The notes under the pieces: generated by a model
The model's input: the letters and a program-made list of their open reading frames with translations, nothing else
Database searches by the model: none
Told to the model about the DNA's origin: nothing
Part shown: positions 42,645 through 55,000 of the stretch, piece after piece
Position numbering within the stretch: position 1 is the first letter of the stretch
How the letters are laid out: every line of letters starts with the position of its first letter
Program-made: the position numbers and the translations under genes
Assembly: GCA_002270565.1 (NCBI GenBank)
Contig: NQMI01000006.1
Span: 392,244 to 456,243 of the forward strand
Length of the DNA: 64,000 bases
DNA from: Stenocarpella maydis
Lineage: Eukaryota > Ascomycota > Sordariomycetes > Diaporthales > Diaporthaceae
Direction: 5' to 3'

Positions 42645-44221
42645 ATGTCGACCACAGTGGAGAAGGCGAGTAGTGACGGTTTATTTGCGACGAGAATACC
42701 GTGGCTGACACCATCGACCACAGATCAAGGAGATCGAGGCCGAAGTGCGTCAAAACCCCCTTGCAGATCCGACCTTTAAAGATAATCGAACATGCCCGAT
42801 GAATGGCGACCGCCCTATCCACGACCTGTCATCACGACAGAAACAGCATGGCAGCTGGGGATGATCCGATACTGACAGCATGCACAGATGGCCCGAACCC
42901 AGAAGAACAAGGCAACATCCTTCCATCTGGGTCAACTAAAGGCGAAACTTGCGAAGCTTAAGAGAGAACTCCTCACACCGTCGGGCGGCGGCGGCGGCGG
43001 CGGCGCTGGCTTCGATGTCGCACGAACGGGTGTTGCGAGTGTTGGCTTCATCGGATTTCCATCCGTGGGGAAGAGTACACTCATGAGCAGGCTAACAGGC
43101 CAGCACTCTGAAGCAGCTGCGTACGAATTCACGACTTTGACCAGTGTGCCGGGTCAGGTCCAATACAACGGGGCACCATTACAGATCATTGATCTGCCAG
43201 GAATTATCGAAGGAGCCAAGGACGGACGTGGTCGTGGACGACAGGTCATAGCAGTCGCGAAGACATGCCACTTGATCTTCATCGTCCTTGACGTCAACAA
43301 ACCACTGACCGACAAGAGGGTCATCGAGAACGAGCTCGAAGGTTTCGGAATCCGAATCAACAAGTCTCCGCCAAATATAACGTTCAAGAAGAAGGACAAG
43401 GGCGGTCTCAACATCACGAGTACTGTCCCGCTGACTCACATTGATCATGACGAAATCAAGGCCGTGATGAACGAATACAAGATATCCTCAGCAGATATAG
43501 CCATCCGGTGCGACGCGACTATTGACGACCTGATCGATATCCTTGAGGCCAAGAGCCGGAGCTACATCCCCGTTGTTTACGTCCTCAACAAGATAGATGC
43601 GATCAGCATAGAGGAACTTGACCTGCTATACCGCATCCCCAATGCAGTGCCAATCAGTTCCGAGCACGGCTGGAATATCGACGAGCTCATGGAAGTAATG
43701 TGCGTTTACCCCCCCCCTCCCCCCCCTTTTCCTCTCTCCCGGACCTGTCTGCCTGTCACCAATGCGGTGAGCTAAGGGAATGATATTGTATACAGGTGGG
43801 AAAAGTTGAAGTTGGTCCGGGTGTACACCAAGCCCCATGGAAAGATGCCTGATTATTCTGCGCCTGTCGTGCTCCGTTCCACGAGGTGCACAGTCGAGGA
43901 CTTTGTAAGTTCCAGAAATGAAGACAGATTTCCTGGCCCATTCTGCCGCGTTAGGTCAAGGCCAGTCTCAACTCTGACAACACGTCCTAGTGCAACGCCA
44001 TCCACCGCAGCATCGTTGAACAATTCAAAACGGCCATTGTGTACGGAAAGTCTGTCAAGCACCAACCCCAGCGAGTAGGACTGGCGCATGAGCTTGCGGA
44101 TGAAGATATCGGTGAGTGTTTCCCCAAGAGTAGCCTCGCTAGGCGCTGGCGAATTGTGATGGGGACCGGCCTTCAGGTGCTAATTCGGTTTCTTGGGCAA
44201 GTCACGATTCAAAAGCGATGA
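42645..44221 (+). CDS. RBG1: DRG-family GTPase RBG1 (DRG1)
   Basis: Developmentally regulated GTP-binding protein of the Obg/HflX superfamily, which with its partner Tma46/DFRP1 binds translating ribosomes. Six exons: 42645-42665, 42724-42744, 42888-43699, 43796-43904, 43991-44111 and 44202-44221, giving 367 residues, the same as human DRG1. The first two exons are 21 nt each (MSTTVEK and IKEIEAE) and join to [20 protein letters not shown], the invariant family start. G motifs: GFPSVGKST at 70-78, DLPG at 116-119, NKID near 248 and SSEHGW for G5. A TGS domain follows ([16 protein letters not shown]...), ending ELADEDIVTIQKR. Intron 1 begins GCGAGT, a GC-AG intron; the rest are GT-AG, the fifth with an AAG acceptor. 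Confident. Confidence 0.95.
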
Positions 44222-47200
44222 TTTGGTGGTATCGACCAGAGATTACCAATGGAGCCACGTAAGCTCCAGCCGGGCTGTCAACCGCCTGCCGCCGGTCGTC
44301 TTCTCTACGCAACCAATTTCGACTCGCTGAACGGGGACCGTTGCGCCGAGACGGGATGACCTTTGACAGCGATTACACTCGCCAATTTCGGGGAATTCCA
44401 GAGTCAAGTCGAGTGGAGCCAGTCAGCATAAACCTAATCCTGAACTCGTGTCCCTGTATCGATCGTGTGAGCTCACGGCTGTCTGTGCACCGATGCTCCC
44501 GCCAGTGCGGTCGGACTGAGAAAAGCACAACAGCATGCCCAGCTCAGCTCGAGACGTGGGAACGCCTGCACGACGTGATACTTTATCAATCATATACTGC
44601 GGTATCCTTTGTCGAAACCGGCGAGACTACGTCACAAGCGGAGGAGGTTCCGTGAGTGGGATTGATAAAATGAATTCTAGATTCGTAAAGCTTTACGTTC
44701 ACTTACCCTGGCCTTTCCAGCCATGTTGCCTCCTTGATGTTGCATTGTTGGACATCTGACTTACTCGATTCCTGCGCATGTAGCGGGCCCCTGAGTGTCG
44801 AGCAAGTGCAGCGTTCAAAGTCTGATACTGAGGGACCGGACGGTACGGTGCAGATGGCCTCAACACGCGAGCTGCTCGGCCAGCATGGGCTATTGCGGGC
44901 AAGCCAGCGGGCAAGCATCAAGGGTCCTTCATATCTTAATGCGCGCAGATTACAGCCAGCGGTATCTGGTGCTCACGCTGACGCCGGTGCCCGCGGCCGT
45001 GAGCCCATCCTGATCCATCAGTCGATCAACCCAGACTGCACGACCTCGACTGCAAGCGGGGATGCCATCGGGGATACCGTTCCGGTTTCTTGATCCCACG
45101 CAGGCAGGCAGGATGGTTCTGCGCGATGACACCACGGCCCAAAGAGGCCAACCGCCACGCTCACGCGGCATTTGGATTGCCCTCTGGGCGAGGGAACTGT
45201 CGCTCTGGCCGCCTTGCTATCGTTGGAACCTCTACAAGCGCTCCCCTGAATGGATTCAGCCTCTCGGGACAACCGATGCCTGCAAGCCGACTATGGTCGA
45301 TTGGCCTCCGTGGCCAGAAATAGACTCAGGGGCTCAAAGTCAACCCATCTCTCAGTGCATCATGTTCCTTGAGAAAATCAAGATGACACTGAAAATCAGA
45401 ACAGACGAAGATGTTGCCGGAGATGAGCAGCACTGCGAGCTCAACCATGATGGCAGAACGGCAGGCAAGGTAAAGCATGGGGATGCCCAAAAGAGTCAGT
45501 CGTCTCCACTCATCATTCAGAATGTTTCAACCAATAAGCCTCGCGGCGGCTTTCATTTAATGGGCCTGCTCACTGCCTATTACCCGCGGATTTGGCCTCT
45601 CACAGGGAATCTCTTGCCGCCGCATTCGACCTCCACGGGCAGAGCACCGCGGATGAGTGGTCGGCTCCTCACGTCAGAGGCGGGGGAGACGGGGCAGCAT
45701 GTTCTGGGCCTGACATACTACCCAGTCTGTGCTCGCCTGTGGACTGTCACCACCCGCTTGTCGCCAGCTTCGACAGCCGTCAGCCTCGGAATTTGTTCAT
45801 TTTCGTTTTTGCCACACTAGCCGCGAGGTTATATTCACTGCGAAACTTGGAACTTCCGACCTTTCACCCACCCCGAGTCCATCGACCTGCTTGGCGCAAG
45901 CCGGCAGTGGCTACTTACTGCTCGGGCCCTTCCCAGACATAGCATTGGGGAGAAGTGGTTATTAAACGTCGACACGCACGTGTCCCGCATATCAGTCTGC
46001 CTGGACCTAGTAGAATCCACTGAGCCCATATTTTCTTAGCGCCAAGCGGGAACGACGTCAAGCGCGAGGACCAAAGGACGTCGCCATTTGGGGCGAAACA
46101 GGGCCGTTGACGTCCGTGCTCTTATCCCCCTTTTTCTCTCTCTTTCTCGTCGTGTCCGCGTGCGAGCCCCGTCTGTTGTGGCTTGGAGAGCCCGTCGCCA
46201 GCGTGTGGAGAAAACAAAAGGCAGGGTACCGCACAGAAACACGTAATGTGGGTGCCAGGGCAGCAAGGTTTGTTGATCAGGCGGCCATTCCCTCGTACCG
46301 TGCCTAGCGGCCGCGGCTTTCATGGCAAATACGCATGCGATCTACAGCACTTGCTGTGATAATAAGTAGCTGACTTTTCTTGAACGGTCTCGCTCCAGCA
46401 GCTCCGGTTCACGTACAATCAACCCCCAATCCAGATTATCGGGCAACGCGAACTTCCTTCGGCCGGTGTCAGCAGCAGCTCCTCGGCGACCCTGTGTCGG
46501 CCGGGCCCTAGCAAGACAAGCCTGGATAGCCCTGCTACAAGGTTCTTGACAGCAGGCTCATCTGTTGAGCGATTGGCTCCTCAGATCACGACCTGTCCAA
46601 AAATTCCCCGCTGAATCGACGCACGAGTGCAACCTAGTGATTCATTGTGGTCGAACTTAGATGACTTGATATCGAAGGAGCACGCGTCGGGCCTGACTTC
46701 GTATCGCCTCAAGTCCACCGCCAAGATTGTCTTGCTGGTTGCGGCCAAAGCTGGATTACCACACACTGACAGCCCTCGCCCGCCCTCTCTAGGCCACCAG
46801 CCGCCCCGGACGGCTCGTTAGAAAAGCAACACGCAGACACTTCTGGGTACGATTCGCGGGGGATTCTTCCCCACTAGGCCATAACAGTTCCCTCCCTCCA
46901 CTAGCGTCTACCTTGGAAGGCTCCCGCCAGGCAGGGGTCACGATAGCAGCCGGCGAACTGGAATACAAGCCAGGCCTGTCTCGAATCGCTAGGCTGTTCT
47001 GGCCCTTCTGTGTGTCCAAGTACAGTACTGCTGCCCTGACAGGCTGACAGGCGGACCCTCGTGCGCTGAGCTGGGGTTCCGGGCTCGCACAGCATCGCAT
47101 GCCCTCCCGTCCCTGAGGCTGTCCGCCGTCGGTTGGACCACGAAAAGTCGACGCTGACGTCCCAGACTTGCGGATCCCGCTCCATCTGAGGCACCGGGAC

Positions 47201-50012
47201 GGTTCTATCGAGGCCGATCGACGCATGAAATCAGACTTTCTCAATGCACAACCAATCCGGCTCATCTGATAGTAGCCAAGCCGTGCTCCCACTTGCGGAA
47301 ATAAGTGCTACTATAGCTATGGCTCCAAAACCGTGCCCCAGGGGAGAAGAGTCTTCACAGGGCCAGCCTTCGCCCCACTCGTGTAATGGGATGTCGTCCT
47401 CATGTCTCATCGATATCCTCTTTGGTACATCCGCATGACACAAGCTAGGCCAGCGACGACCCCGAAGCCCAATTTGGGCGCCCCCAGACGATGCCACATT
47501 GCTTCCAGCAACTCGACTGCCTGTGGCGTCGCGTGGAATCGTGGACACGAGAATTGGCCGATCCTTGTCGTCATGCAATGCCAACGCCACACCCCTCTGC
47601 AGGAACACGGCCGTCTTGACAGCGACCCGAAGGGGATGCAAGGAACGGCAGCCTTTCCTGGAGCGAGCCCTAAACCACTTGCTAGTCCCCCCCTGTACAG
47701 GCGGGGGATTTTCAACGAGTGGTTACGACGAACAAATCTCACTGCGGACCACCTGTGCTCGTGCATTCGGGGAATAATGTAGATCCCCCCTCCCCCACCC
47801 CCTACACTTGAGCGCTCTGAGCAGGTGCCAGTGGGCGACCTTGGCCATGCCGGCCGCAACTCTTGTGGCCCTGCGGCCCTGTGTAGCCCACCGTGCCGCG
47901 TCTAGCCTTGTGCACATGCACAATGGCAGAATGGGTGTTGTCCTTGGTCCAAAGCCACAAAGACCTTGTTCGTCGCATGCAGCTTGGCCAACATGGGCTC
48001 AAAACCTGCCCTCCCAGAGATGCAGCGAAACCACGCAAGATCAGCGACGTCTTGAACTGCTTCCGGGGCGGAGCTTTCCGGCCAGCCGCATTGTCGCTGG
48101 CTCTCCCACGCGAGGTCCTCGAGAAGCCAAGCATGAAAAAATAAGAACACTACCACTTCGAACCCACCAGGTATGCCGGATGGAGCAGTCGACGCTCACA
48201 ACTCTGGCCATTGTCTATTTATTACCGCCCGGTAGTTTCAGTATGGCCACGCCTGGCGGATTTGGATTGCAGCCTCGAGAACTCAAATCACCTCGAGCAT
48301 GCACCCACATTGTGAGGCTTGGTGAGACTGGGCGACGAACGCTCATCCGAAGTGGTTTAAGCGGGAACCGGATGCCATTCTAAGTGGAGATCCTGGGCAC
48401 CAGGCCCTGTCCGGTCTACCCATGACGGTAAGCCTCCTGTGGACTACAGTACCTACCACCCGCGGGAGCTGATTCGCACACCTTGGACGTCTTCTCACAC
48501 GGTGGTAGTACCATTGGCCGAATATTGGGGAGTGCAATTAACGCGCTGCCGTTGGTTCGGGCTCCTCCTTTGCAGCAGCTGGGACTGACCGACCACTCCC
48601 GACGCAACTCACGACATGTTCATTTTTTTTCCTCGGGCCCCATTGCCATAATCTTCAGGCGGAGCTGACGGGGCGCCTGTTCAGATCCGAGCACCTAATT
48701 GTGAACAGGATACTTTGCTCGCTCCTGGCCATAGGGGACGAGAGCCGTCCAGGTCCCTACCCTGCGGGACGTGGCTCCACCCTTGACCTTATATCATGTG
48801 TACATGGCTCTCCTGGTACCTTGATGCGCGGCCGACGCACGCTGCGGTACCATCCCGCATGTGCCTTTTCGACCCCCTGGCAGCTATAGCTTCCTGATGC
48901 AACACTCTTATAACCTTGGGGCTAGCAGTTCGACCTTCGCATCACTATCTCCCCACACCAGGGCCAACCCCCAGACAGTCTCTATTGATCCGCTTCGCCG
49001 CCTCCATTTCGCGGCCCTGGTCCAGAGCCCTCCGAGTCTGCCCCCCATTCTCTGCAACCCTCCCAGACGGACGGGGTCTAGCCGGTACAGACCGTCCTCC
49101 AAACATACATGTAGCCGTGGTGCGGCCCATCACTTGATCGTCCTGCACCCCTCCACAGGCCACCTACTGTACATCAGCGTTTGCAAACTGCATGCGACGT
49201 CTGTAACTGCAGTAGGCTCATTTCTATCGTTGCGAGCCATCTGCCTGTCACTGCCCTCACCTGCCATTCGTCTGGACCAGTATCTCCGTTGGGCGTCTCA
49301 TCGTTTGGCCATGTCTGGCGAACAAAACCGCCCAACCAACGTAAGCCACCCGCCCACCTCTGAAGAGAAAAGCCCACCTCCCTTCGCAACCAGACAAAAA
49401 TCCAGAAAGACCGAAACCTGTCTCCGCGAATATTGGTGGCCTGTGTCGGTCGGATTATAAGAGGCGGCTGAGGTAAATAAAAAAAAAAAAAGACACTAAC
49501 CACGCAACATTGGCTTAGCACGAGACTACCAGGACGACCCTACTGCTGACCGCGGCGGGACAGATAGCTGAAGACCGATAATTTTGTGGAGGTGCTCAGG
49601 CTCTGTTTCGAAACACCAGAGGGACTCCCGGAAGCTTTGGGCTCGAAGTCTCTGTGCCTGGCTCTGCCCTTGGGCGGAATAGTCTCGGCGTGCATTGCAT
49701 CCGCGCACTCTCCTTTGGGACGCGCACCACAGAGTACCGCACCATCAACGTCGACGGCCGCCGCCGCTGTCGACGACGCAGTGTACCTAACCCGTACATG
49801 AAGATCACACCAGTCCTGTCGGGTACAGAGATACCCCCCCCCCCCAAACACTTGCATCGCATACTTTGGGTCGCGCACCCATCTTTCTTGTCCTGGGAGC
49901 CCCTAGCAAAACCTAGATTTGCATCCGGCTTCACTGCTTTCACCAGGCGCAACACCCTCGACTTAGAAGGCGCCCCTCGCACCATACCTCAGGATCAGCT
50001 GAAGTAGACAGG
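44222..50012. other. 5.8-kb gap without a supported gene
   Basis: Base composition is ordinary and there is no strong RIP look, but no open frame carries a recognisable domain or a plausible exon chain. The longest plus-strand frame (45062-45820) reads unlike a folded protein. A GC-rich, C-run segment lies just before 50013 (about 49833-49846). The gap could hold long UTRs, non-coding RNA or lineage-specific small genes that I cannot recognise. The last part probably includes the promoter and leader of the CENP-B-type gene. Confidence 0.4.
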
Positions 50013-52041
50013 ATGCACAACCAAGGAGGAATAGGAGGATCGTCAGGCATGGACCAGGAAACCCACCTTGCTCACCATGAGCAGACCTATGGTCACAACC
50101 AATGGAACGACATGAGCCCTTATATACAGACGACAATGTCAGAGTATGGCGGCGGTTTTGGCTACATGCCTCCCATCACACACAGCCTGCCCTCGGAGCA
50201 GCTGGGCCGGATGCCGCCATCGGTAACGCCTCCACAGCAGCCTTTACCTCAACAGCACTCGCAACCGGCGCACCACCCAACGCTGCCAATGCTTATGGTG
50301 CCGTCGCACCCGACCTGGCCGAGCATGCTTACGAACCCGAACGGATACAACACGTCTCCTCCTGTCGCAATACCACCTGCGTCGGCGCCGATCCAGTCGC
50401 TGAAGGCCACGAGGCCGGTGGCACCACCCATTGCTTCGCAGCCCAGGAAAACGCTGACGGACGATGATCGCCGCCGCATGTGCCAGTACCACATTGACAA
50501 CCCTTCGATGAAGCAGACCGAAATCGGGGCTCTGTTCGGTGTGGAGCGAAGGTGAGCGCCGAAACCCTCTGGGCCGAGCTCCGTTGTCTGATTTGAAGCG
50601 ATCCGGCTGCCAGTACAGAGAGCCTAGCTGATATTTTCTCTCTAGCACGGTGTCAAAGGTACTAAGCCGCAAGGACAAGTGGCTCAACCCAGAGGATCGC
50701 AATAGTTCCCCAATCAAGAAAAGCAAGGGGAAGATCCCAGACATCGACAAGACGCTGGCTAATTGGCTGCGCAACGAGCAGCACAAGGGCCGCCGTGTGT
50801 CAGACGCGGAGATACAGGAGCAAGCCAGGATGTATGCTCGTCCCTTTAGGGAGGCAGAGACGAAAATCAACAACCCCTCGTGGCTCGAGAAGTTCAAGCA
50901 GAAGCACGGCATGGGAGGGCGGCTGATCAGGCGAGCCTCGGAGACGAACATCCCCAGTGCCGTTGGAAAGCTGTCGACAACATCCCCCACGATGACAAAT
51001 TCGCAGCCCACCAGCTCTATCTCTGCCTCCCCCGTAGCAAACCACTCGGTGTCGCCCTTTTCGGCTGGGCCTCGAACAGGAGCGGCGGATGAGGACAAGG
51101 AGAGTGGCAGCAGCGGAGTGATGGTGGACTATTCTGGGCCGTCATCGAGCGCCGCTGCACCAACCTTCAAGTACCCCTCGACGAACCAGAGCACAACATC
51201 GCTGAGCAGCGGGGGCTTCGCATCGGACACTGCAGGCTCTTCGTTCTCTGAAAGTACCATGAGCCCCGCGGGCACCGGACAATTCACGTTTTCTCCAGAC
51301 CCCAACATGGGAGGGTTTTTGTCGGACCAACACTCCCAGGCAAGGCACATACCCCCCGGGGGACCTAATTTCCAGAGGCCACGTAGCCAAACGTTTCCGA
51401 CACTTGACCTGGAGTACATGAACGAGTCATCGAGCCACGAGCACAACGATCCTGTCACACCCAAGTTCCCACATGGCCAGCGAGGAGTCCCATCGACCGC
51501 ACCATCCTCGGCAATCGAGTCTCCGGCACACGAGTTCGCGTCGGCTGGGCCATTTGGAATCGACAACACGATGGCCTCGCCTCACCACCCGGGCCAACAT
51601 GCGCTCCGACACAGCAGCAGCGCAAGCAGCCTGCAAGGGCGGCAGCAACAAGGCGGCGGCGGCGGCACGCCCATCATCGGAAGCACCGCGATGTCCTCGG
51701 TGGCCTCTTCGCCCGTCTCGCCAACCCAAGAGGACGCAAGGCGAGCCGCTGACACGCTGCTGTCGTTCATCGCCAACAGTGGGCCGAATGCGTTTGTGGA
51801 CCAGAGCGACTACAACGCAGTAATCCGGCTTACGGAGAAGCTCAGGCTTCACCAACAGGCGCAGCAGGCTGCTGCTGCGAGAGGACAGCAGGGCATTGGC
51901 GGCATGCAGATGGGAGGGATTCCGATGGGCCTGGGCATGGGCGGTCTGGATCGAATCCCTGAGGGGGACGCCGAGATGGGAAACACTGGCCAGCATCTCG
52001 AGGATGGGGGCATGGTCAAGCACGAGGGAACCACGGTATGA
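50013..52041 (+). CDS. CENP-B/Tc5-type HTH DNA-binding protein
   Basis: Two exons, 50013-50551 and 50646-52041, give 644 residues; the GT-AG splice restores GVERSTVSKVLSRKDKW across the helix-turn-helix. The N-terminus (1-145) is Gln/Pro/His-rich and disordered. Residues about 149-195 form a psq-type HTH (DDDRRRMCQYHIDNPSMKQ), followed at about 211-271 by the CENP-B second DNA-binding half (LANWLRNEQHKGRRVSDAEI, WLEKFKQKHGM). The rest is Ser/Pro/Gly-rich, with one more conserved-looking helical stretch near the C-terminus (ARRAADTLLSFIANSGP...LTEKLRLHQQAQQA). No DDE catalytic domain is present, so it is a domesticated DNA-binding protein of the kind seen in fission yeast CENP-B homologues, presumably nuclear. 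Targets unknown. It is flanked by gaps of more than 5 kb on both sides. Confidence 0.88.
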
Positions 52042-55000
52042 GGAGAGCTCCGGCGCTCTCCTCTCTTCCCAACCGGGGCCCGGCGGCCTTTCCGTTGTTA
52101 CCACTGTACGTCTTCTCTTCCTTTCCCCCCATTTCTGGGCCCTGTTCCTCTCGCATCCTCCCCGGCAATCACCGCGCAAACCATAAGGGGGGGTGCGAAA
52201 CCTTGCCCCAAAAGAGCAGGGGATGTGCTTATTTGGTGGAGCGGCAACATCCACGAAAAAGCAACCGACGGGGCCCCACAGCTTACAACATTTTCTTGTT
52301 TCCAGACAGACACACACACACACTGCTACGGCGTCTGATTACAGCTTGGAGATTTCCTTCCCTCCACGGGGACCTAGGATTTGCGGGGGTGCAAAAACTC
52401 GCAATCATCAGATACCACACACACTTCTCGGAACCTTTACACATGAGCACGTCGTCTCGCGACGCAACCCCTTTCCCCCCGAATGGGGAATAACAAAAAA
52501 AACAAAACGAGTCACCATCTCCTTCAAGACAGCTTCGCCCCGACGGCCCCAAAAATTATTGTTACCTCTGACTTTGCAAATACCCAAATGTCAATCATCA
52601 TTATGATCAACAGCGCCGCCGCCACCAGGACCCCTCTAACAGGGGCACTACATTTTGTGAGACGCGAGCCAGTCGGTCTTAATACATACAATGACAAACA
52701 CACACACACATGTTTATCCATATAACACATACCCCCGGACTTTTCACGGCACAGGAAAGAAGTCTCCCGCTCACGCGATCAAAATCGGAAGGATTCACAA
52801 ACCATGCCCCCCGGTCGTCTCAACAATTCAAACCCCATTTTGCATTAGTCCGCATACATCTTTGGTCTTCATGGGACCCCTTTTCTGCCTTTGAAATATT
52901 CACGGTCTTGCTCGGAGACAATTTGGGTGGGAAAGGGGGTTTATAGGGATGGTTCACCGGCATTTATTTCCCATCTTCACACTTCCATATATTTCTTTCT
53001 TTTTTTCATTTCTTGTCTTTCCTTGATCTCCTCTTAATCTGTACTTTGTGGGGGGGATTTTCCTTATTTTGGTCTATGTTATCTCTTCTAATTTATTATC
53101 TCGCTGGGCCCCTCTCCTCCTCTTTTACCCTGTTACATGTGTGTGTATGCGACGATGGGACCGGCCGGAGGCAAGATACCTATAAGATTCTCAAGGGCTG
53201 TGGGGCATGGAACGGAAGCAAAGGGGTGGGTGGCAGGAGGAAACGATGGATACACGAAGGCTGTCGTTGCCGTCTCATGGTTGCGGCGGCACATGGGGAC
53301 GAGAGGATACCCTGCCCGTTTTCGTACCGGGATTCGGGCTCAAAGGCTAGGCACAGCTAGTAGTGGAGTTTGGGAGGGAGGGGATACAAGGACAGGAACG
53401 GTTAGGGATGCACGGATTTGCATGAAGGGGGTAGGACGGGCGCGAGGGACCACACGCACACGCACACGCACAGAAGGGAAAAGAGAGGGCATTGGCTCGG
53501 CCTTTTGCACCCAGGAACTGTGGGGGATCTCGATTTGTGAGAGGGCAGAGACAGAGCAGAGGATTGGAGGGGGTTACAAGTCAGCCCAGCCCCAAGGTGG
53601 TGACCACTCGTGTATCTAGTGTAAGGTGTCGGGTGTAGTTAGGTAGGTTAGGTACCTACCGAGGTAGTTGGGTAGGCATGTGCCATGCCGGCCCCCCCCC
53701 CCCTTCCCCCGCGAGGGCAAAATAGCGCCAAGCAACAAATGGGCATATACGGAGTATATCATACCCACACATCCACACACTATCTCTCTCATACTCGCAC
53801 CCACACTGCACGCATCTACTGTACATGGTATGGGGATTGGCATGGGTACTAGGGGAAGGTGTATATTTTTGGGTCCCTCCTCTGATGGGGACCGACAATG
53901 GGGGGGGGGGTTGTTATTAGGGTGGAGGGAGGTCTCATCCCATCTATCCTAAGCACCCCTCTACTTTCTCTATGGAGTACCGACCAGCAATTATCTACAC
54001 TACACACCATCCCGCCCCCCCCCCAAGCTATGGCTTAACAATGAAACTTATTGGTCTCTATTCCTGACGACACTGCACACTGTATTGACCAGGTATCCAG
54101 TATAAGCATCAGAAGACAACCAAGTCAATAATTACTGCAAACAGCCGCAGACCTTTTGCACTCAAGCCAGTAGCGAGGCAATATTGCGGCCAAGAAGCGG
54201 GCCAGCAACTGAATTTTGTCGGGTTGTACCGCACTATATTGGACCGCTAATTGAAGACTCGAGTACAACGTTGCATGAAATGTCACCAATCCACATCAAG
54301 TTACCCAGCGATCTTTTCGCCGTATGACTGATTATCGGAATTTGCCTTGGTCTACTTATCTTGACGGTCTACGCGCGGCTTGAAGTCGGTCTCAACTGGC
54401 CTCATAACGAGGCTATCACTAGTTCCTTGGTGACAGGCTACTGTGTTTTAAATCAGTCGTTATCAGCATTGTATTCTAAGTTCAATACTCAACTCTCGGT
54501 CTTCAAACGGTTACGACTTTATGAAGGGATCGTCGCGGTTCTCTCTTGTGTCTTTTTTTTTTTAAAAAAAAAGAAGTAAAAGTAAAAGTAAAAGAGAAGG
54601 AAGGAAAGAAAGAAAGGGGAATTTTGATCGGATTAAGAACGAAACCTACTACTACATCAAGTTACTTGCAGCAAGTCTTGAAGTCCCATGGGTGTTTGAC
54701 TGTTTTGTTTGAATTATTGTAATATTTGGCCCGGGGTGCTGTTTATTAACCATCAAAATACTTACTACGTGATCCAGATTGAGTATGGACGATGCTGAGG
54801 TGTTCATGTGTCAGACCAGCTTGTAAGTGACCCATAGAGTATTATATAGTTACTCGCCAGGCAAACGAAAGTCTCTGCCGGATGGTCATCCCTCTAAAAA
54901 AAAGAGCAAGATATCTGCCGACCAAAAACGGGGGGGGGGAGGGGAGGGAGAAGAGAAAAGAAAAGAAACAAAAAGGACACAGACCGGTATAGTCCTGCTC

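Noticed and set aside
45062..45820. A 252-codon plus-strand frame in the 5.8-kb gap
   Set aside because: Amino acid composition and absence of any domain look random, and the frame has no clear promoter or splice context.
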